From: Planctomycetaceae bacterium
Lineage (GTDB): Bacteria; Planctomycetota; Planctomycetia; Pirellulales; Thermoguttaceae
Assembly: GCA_031261125.1 (NCBI GenBank)
Contig: JAISJZ010000112.1
Location: 1-6,804, forward strand
Direction of reading: 5' to 3'
Length of the DNA stretch: 6,804 bases
The notes beneath the pieces were generated by a model. That model did not search any database. It had not been told where the DNA came from and saw nothing but the letters and a program-made list of their open reading frames with translations. Shown piece by piece: positions 5,058-6,804 of the stretch. Within the stretch, counting starts at the first letter, position 1. Every line of letters starts with the position of its first letter. The translations under genes were made by a program, and so were the position numbers.

Positions 5058-6804
5058 CCGAACCGGAAAGTCAATCATCAGAGAAGACCTCTGTTGACAC
5101 GTTCGCCAGTGATGATTTGATACCGCATCCGAGTACCGATGCGGCAGCGGTACCGGAGTTGACCGGCTCGTCCATAGTTTCCGGTACACTGCCCGTCGGA
5201 ACGGTACTCGGCGGCAATTACACGATTGAAGGATTTATCGGCGGCGGCGGAATGGGACGCGTTTATCTGGCAACCGATACCGCCCTTGACCGGAAAGTTG
5301 CCGTCAAGATTCTTCCTAAAAAACGGGCTGGCGAACAAAGTACCGTTGCCCGGTTTTTGAACGAGGCAAAGTCCGCCGCCCGGCTAAATCACGAACACAT
5401 CGCCCAGGTATATTTCACCGGAGAACATTTGGGGCTTCCCTACATTGTTTTTGAATACGTTGAAGGCACGAATGTCCGAACACTCATCAACGAAAACGAA
5501 CCGTTTCCGCTGCCGCAGGCGTTGAATTACCTGATTCAGATAGCCCACGCCTTGGCACACGCGGCGGAACACGGTGTTATCCACCGGGACGTAAAACCGT
5601 CGAACATTCTGATTACACCCGAAGGACGGGCGAAATTGATAGATATGGGGCTTGCCCGGCTGCTTGACCCGTCGGAGGTGCGCGACGACTTGACGGCAAG
5701 CGGCGTAACGCTGGGAACATTTGATTACATTTCGCCGGAACAGGCACGCGACCCCAGAGCGGCAGACATCCGCAGCGACATTTACTCGCTCGGCTGCACG
5801 TTTTTCTTTATGCTTGCCGGCCGTCCGCCGTTTCCCGAAGGAACGGTCTTGCAGAAGTTGTTGCAGCACCAAGGCGATGAACCGCCGGACATTCGGGCGT
5901 TTCAGCCGAAGATTCCTGCCGAAGCGGCATTGCTCATTCAAAAGATGATGGCGAAAGACCCGCGGCAGCGGTTTCAAACACCGGAGGCGTTAATCAAAGC
6001 CCTCGTTCAGGTTGCCGAAATGACGGGCTTGCAGCCGGCGGGTCCCGGAAAACTCGTCTGGGTGATGCCGAATATGCGGCAATCCTCGGTGCTGCTCAAA
6101 CACTTGCCGTGGTTCGCTTCGGTCGGCGTTCTGCTGCTTGGCTTTGCGCTGATGAGTATCGCATCACAGCACAAAGGGTTGGAAATCCCGGAGTTTTCCG
6201 ACGAAGAATACGATTCCGCTCTTCCGCCGCTGATGGCAAAAGAACCGGAAAGCAGCCCGCCCGCCCCGGAAGTTAAAAGGGAAAAAGCGTCATTAGCGGC
6301 AGTGTTTCATTCCGAGCCGTACTCTGAAAACGGATTGCACAAACAACTGCCGTTTCTGTATGCAAATCCTACCGGCATTAAACCGGCTTCTTTGTCGGTA
6401 CTGCCGGATGGAAAACGTACCGGTGCCGGTATCGGCAGTGCCGGCGGCATAGCAGGACGGCTGAATACCGTATTTAGCCGGACGGTTGCGCCGCCGATGC
6501 CGTTTGTGTTGAGTGTGTTAACACAGCCGTCGGCAGCACCGGCTGCGGTACCGAACTTGTGTGTTGACCCGACAGGAGGAACGCCCGGAGCATACAAAAG
6601 CATTTCAGCGGCTCTTGCGGACGTGGGCAACAAAGCGGACAAGCAAACCGTGGTGATTGAATTGAAATGGAATAATGCTGTAAGGACTGAACCGCTGACG
6701 TTCACCGGCAAAAACGTTCGGTTCACCGCCGCAAAAGGTTATTATCCGGTATTGCTGTTTGAACCGTCCGAAACGGATACGGCATCGTCCCGTTCCCGGA
6801 ATAT
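5054..6804 (+). CDS. PknB-like Ser/Thr protein kinase with one membrane segment and an outer domain, 3' end off the right edge
   Basis: The first 583 residues of a membrane signalling kinase are present. A low-complexity N-terminus of about 50 residues precedes the kinase domain (about 56-320). It shows the glycine loop GGGGMGRVY (63-71), VAVK with Lys85, Glu104 of helix C, HRDVKPSNIL (177-186) with catalytic Asp179, metal-binding DMG (197-199, in place of DFG), the activation-segment end GTFDYISPEQA (221-231), SDIYSLG (241-247) and Arg306 in DPRQRF. All catalytic residues are present, so it should be active. One hydrophobic segment (LPWFASVGVLLLGFALMSIA, 351-370) predicts a single membrane helix, with kinase inside and the rest outside. 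A Pro/Ala/Gly-rich linker (about 385-500) leads to CVDPTGGTPGAYKSISAAL (503-521) and beta-strand-like sequence, which resembles the opening of right-handed beta-helix (DUF1565-like) domains; this is tentative. No PASTA repeats are seen. ATG 5054 is the only start: an in-frame TAG lies at 5012-5014 with no ATG between. No Shine-Dalgarno precedes it. Confidence 0.93.
   Translation, partial: MSEPESQSSEKTSVDTFASDDLIPHPSTDAAAVPELTGSSIVSGTLPVGTVLGGNYTIEGFIGGGGMGRVYLATDTALDRKVAVKILPKKRAGEQSTVARFLNEAKSAARLNHEHIAQVYFTGEHLGLPYIVFEYVEGTNVRTLINENEPFPLPQALNYLIQIAHALAHAAEHGVIHRDVKPSNILITPEGRAKLIDMGLARLLDPSEVRDDLTASGVTLGTFDYISPEQARDPRAADIRSDIYSLGCTFFFMLAGRPPFPEGTVLQKLLQHQGDEPPDIRAFQPKIPAEAALLIQKMMAKDPRQRFQTPEALIKALVQVAEMTGLQPAGPGKLVWVMPNMRQSSVLLKHLPWFASVGVLLLGFALMSIASQHKGLEIPEFSDEEYDSALPPLMAKEPESSPPAPEVKREKASLAAVFHSEPYSENGLHKQLPFLYANPTGIKPASLSVLPDGKRTGAGIGSAGGIAGRLNTVFSRTVAPPMPFVLSVLTQPSAAPAAVPNLCVDPTGGTPGAYKSISAALADVGNKADKQTVVIELKWNNAVRTEPLTFTGKNVRFTAAKGYYPVLLFEPSETDTASSRSRN
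6458..6496 (+). repeat. Copy 3 of the hairpin-like repeat, inside the kinase linker
   Basis: CGGCTGAAT (6458-6466) pairs with ATTTAGCCG (6472-6480) over nine bases with one G-U pair and a 5-nt loop; this is the strongest stem of the three copies. The core ATTTAGCCGGACGGTT spans 6472-6487, followed by GCGCCGCCG to 6496. It is read in frame as R-L-N-T-V-F-S-R-T-V-A-P-P within the poorly conserved segment between the membrane helix and the outer domain, a place that would tolerate an inserted element. Confidence 0.5.

Noticed and set aside
4983..5189. N-terminal extension of manA upstream to 5189
   Set aside because: It would overlap the kinase coding region by over 130 bases, and ManA homology begins only after ATG 4982.
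5384..5977. 197-codon minus-strand frame inside the kinase domain
   Set aside because: Antisense to the conserved kinase motifs; Arg/Val-rich composition typical of a shadow frame.
6307..6726. 139-codon minus-strand frame
   Set aside because: Antisense to the kinase linker and outer domain; the plus frame is continuous with the kinase and no homology is evident on the minus strand.

Overview
The window suggests a gut- or sediment-type member of the Planctomycetota, or a close relative. This is an inference from gene content: a PknB-like Ser/Thr kinase with one membrane segment and a start of what looks like a beta-helix-type outer domain, roughly balanced base composition, and start codons that all lack a Shine-Dalgarno sequence. 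No rRNA or marker gene is present to confirm it.

Layout. The first 5 kb holds four genes on the minus strand, in transcription order manA (4982 to 3903), cimA (3883 to 2324), fba (2213 to 1200) and glmS (1144 to beyond the left edge). A Ser/Thr kinase gene diverges from manA and runs rightwards from 5054 off the right edge. The window is almost fully coding; the gaps are 71, 19, 110 and 55 bases. These gaps hold a divergent promoter region, a candidate fba promoter with an extended -10 box, a weak hairpin after cimA, and a clear intrinsic terminator between fba and glmS. There are no RNA genes, CRISPR arrays or insertion sequences that I can see.

How the genes work together. Three of the four metabolic genes meet at fructose phosphates: class II aldolase makes or splits fructose-1,6-bisphosphate, mannose-6-phosphate isomerase interconverts fructose-6-phosphate and mannose-6-phosphate, and GlmS draws fructose-6-phosphate into glucosamine-6-phosphate for amino sugars. 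CimA makes citramalate from pyruvate and acetyl-CoA, the threonine-independent entry to isoleucine. The kinase is a signalling protein with no obvious functional link to them.

Points to look at. (1) manA is interrupted by one in-frame UAA at 4515-4517, with family-like sequence in the same frame on both sides and the zinc ligands split between the halves. (2) A short hairpin-like repeat with the core ATTTAGCCGRACGGYT occurs three times: at the 3' end of cimA, in the manA/kinase promoter region, and inside the kinase linker. (3) The fba terminator U-tract ends five bases before the glmS start codon. (4) The aldolase carries an unusual Cys-rich C-terminal tail. (5) A perfect 14-bp palindrome covers the kinase start codon.
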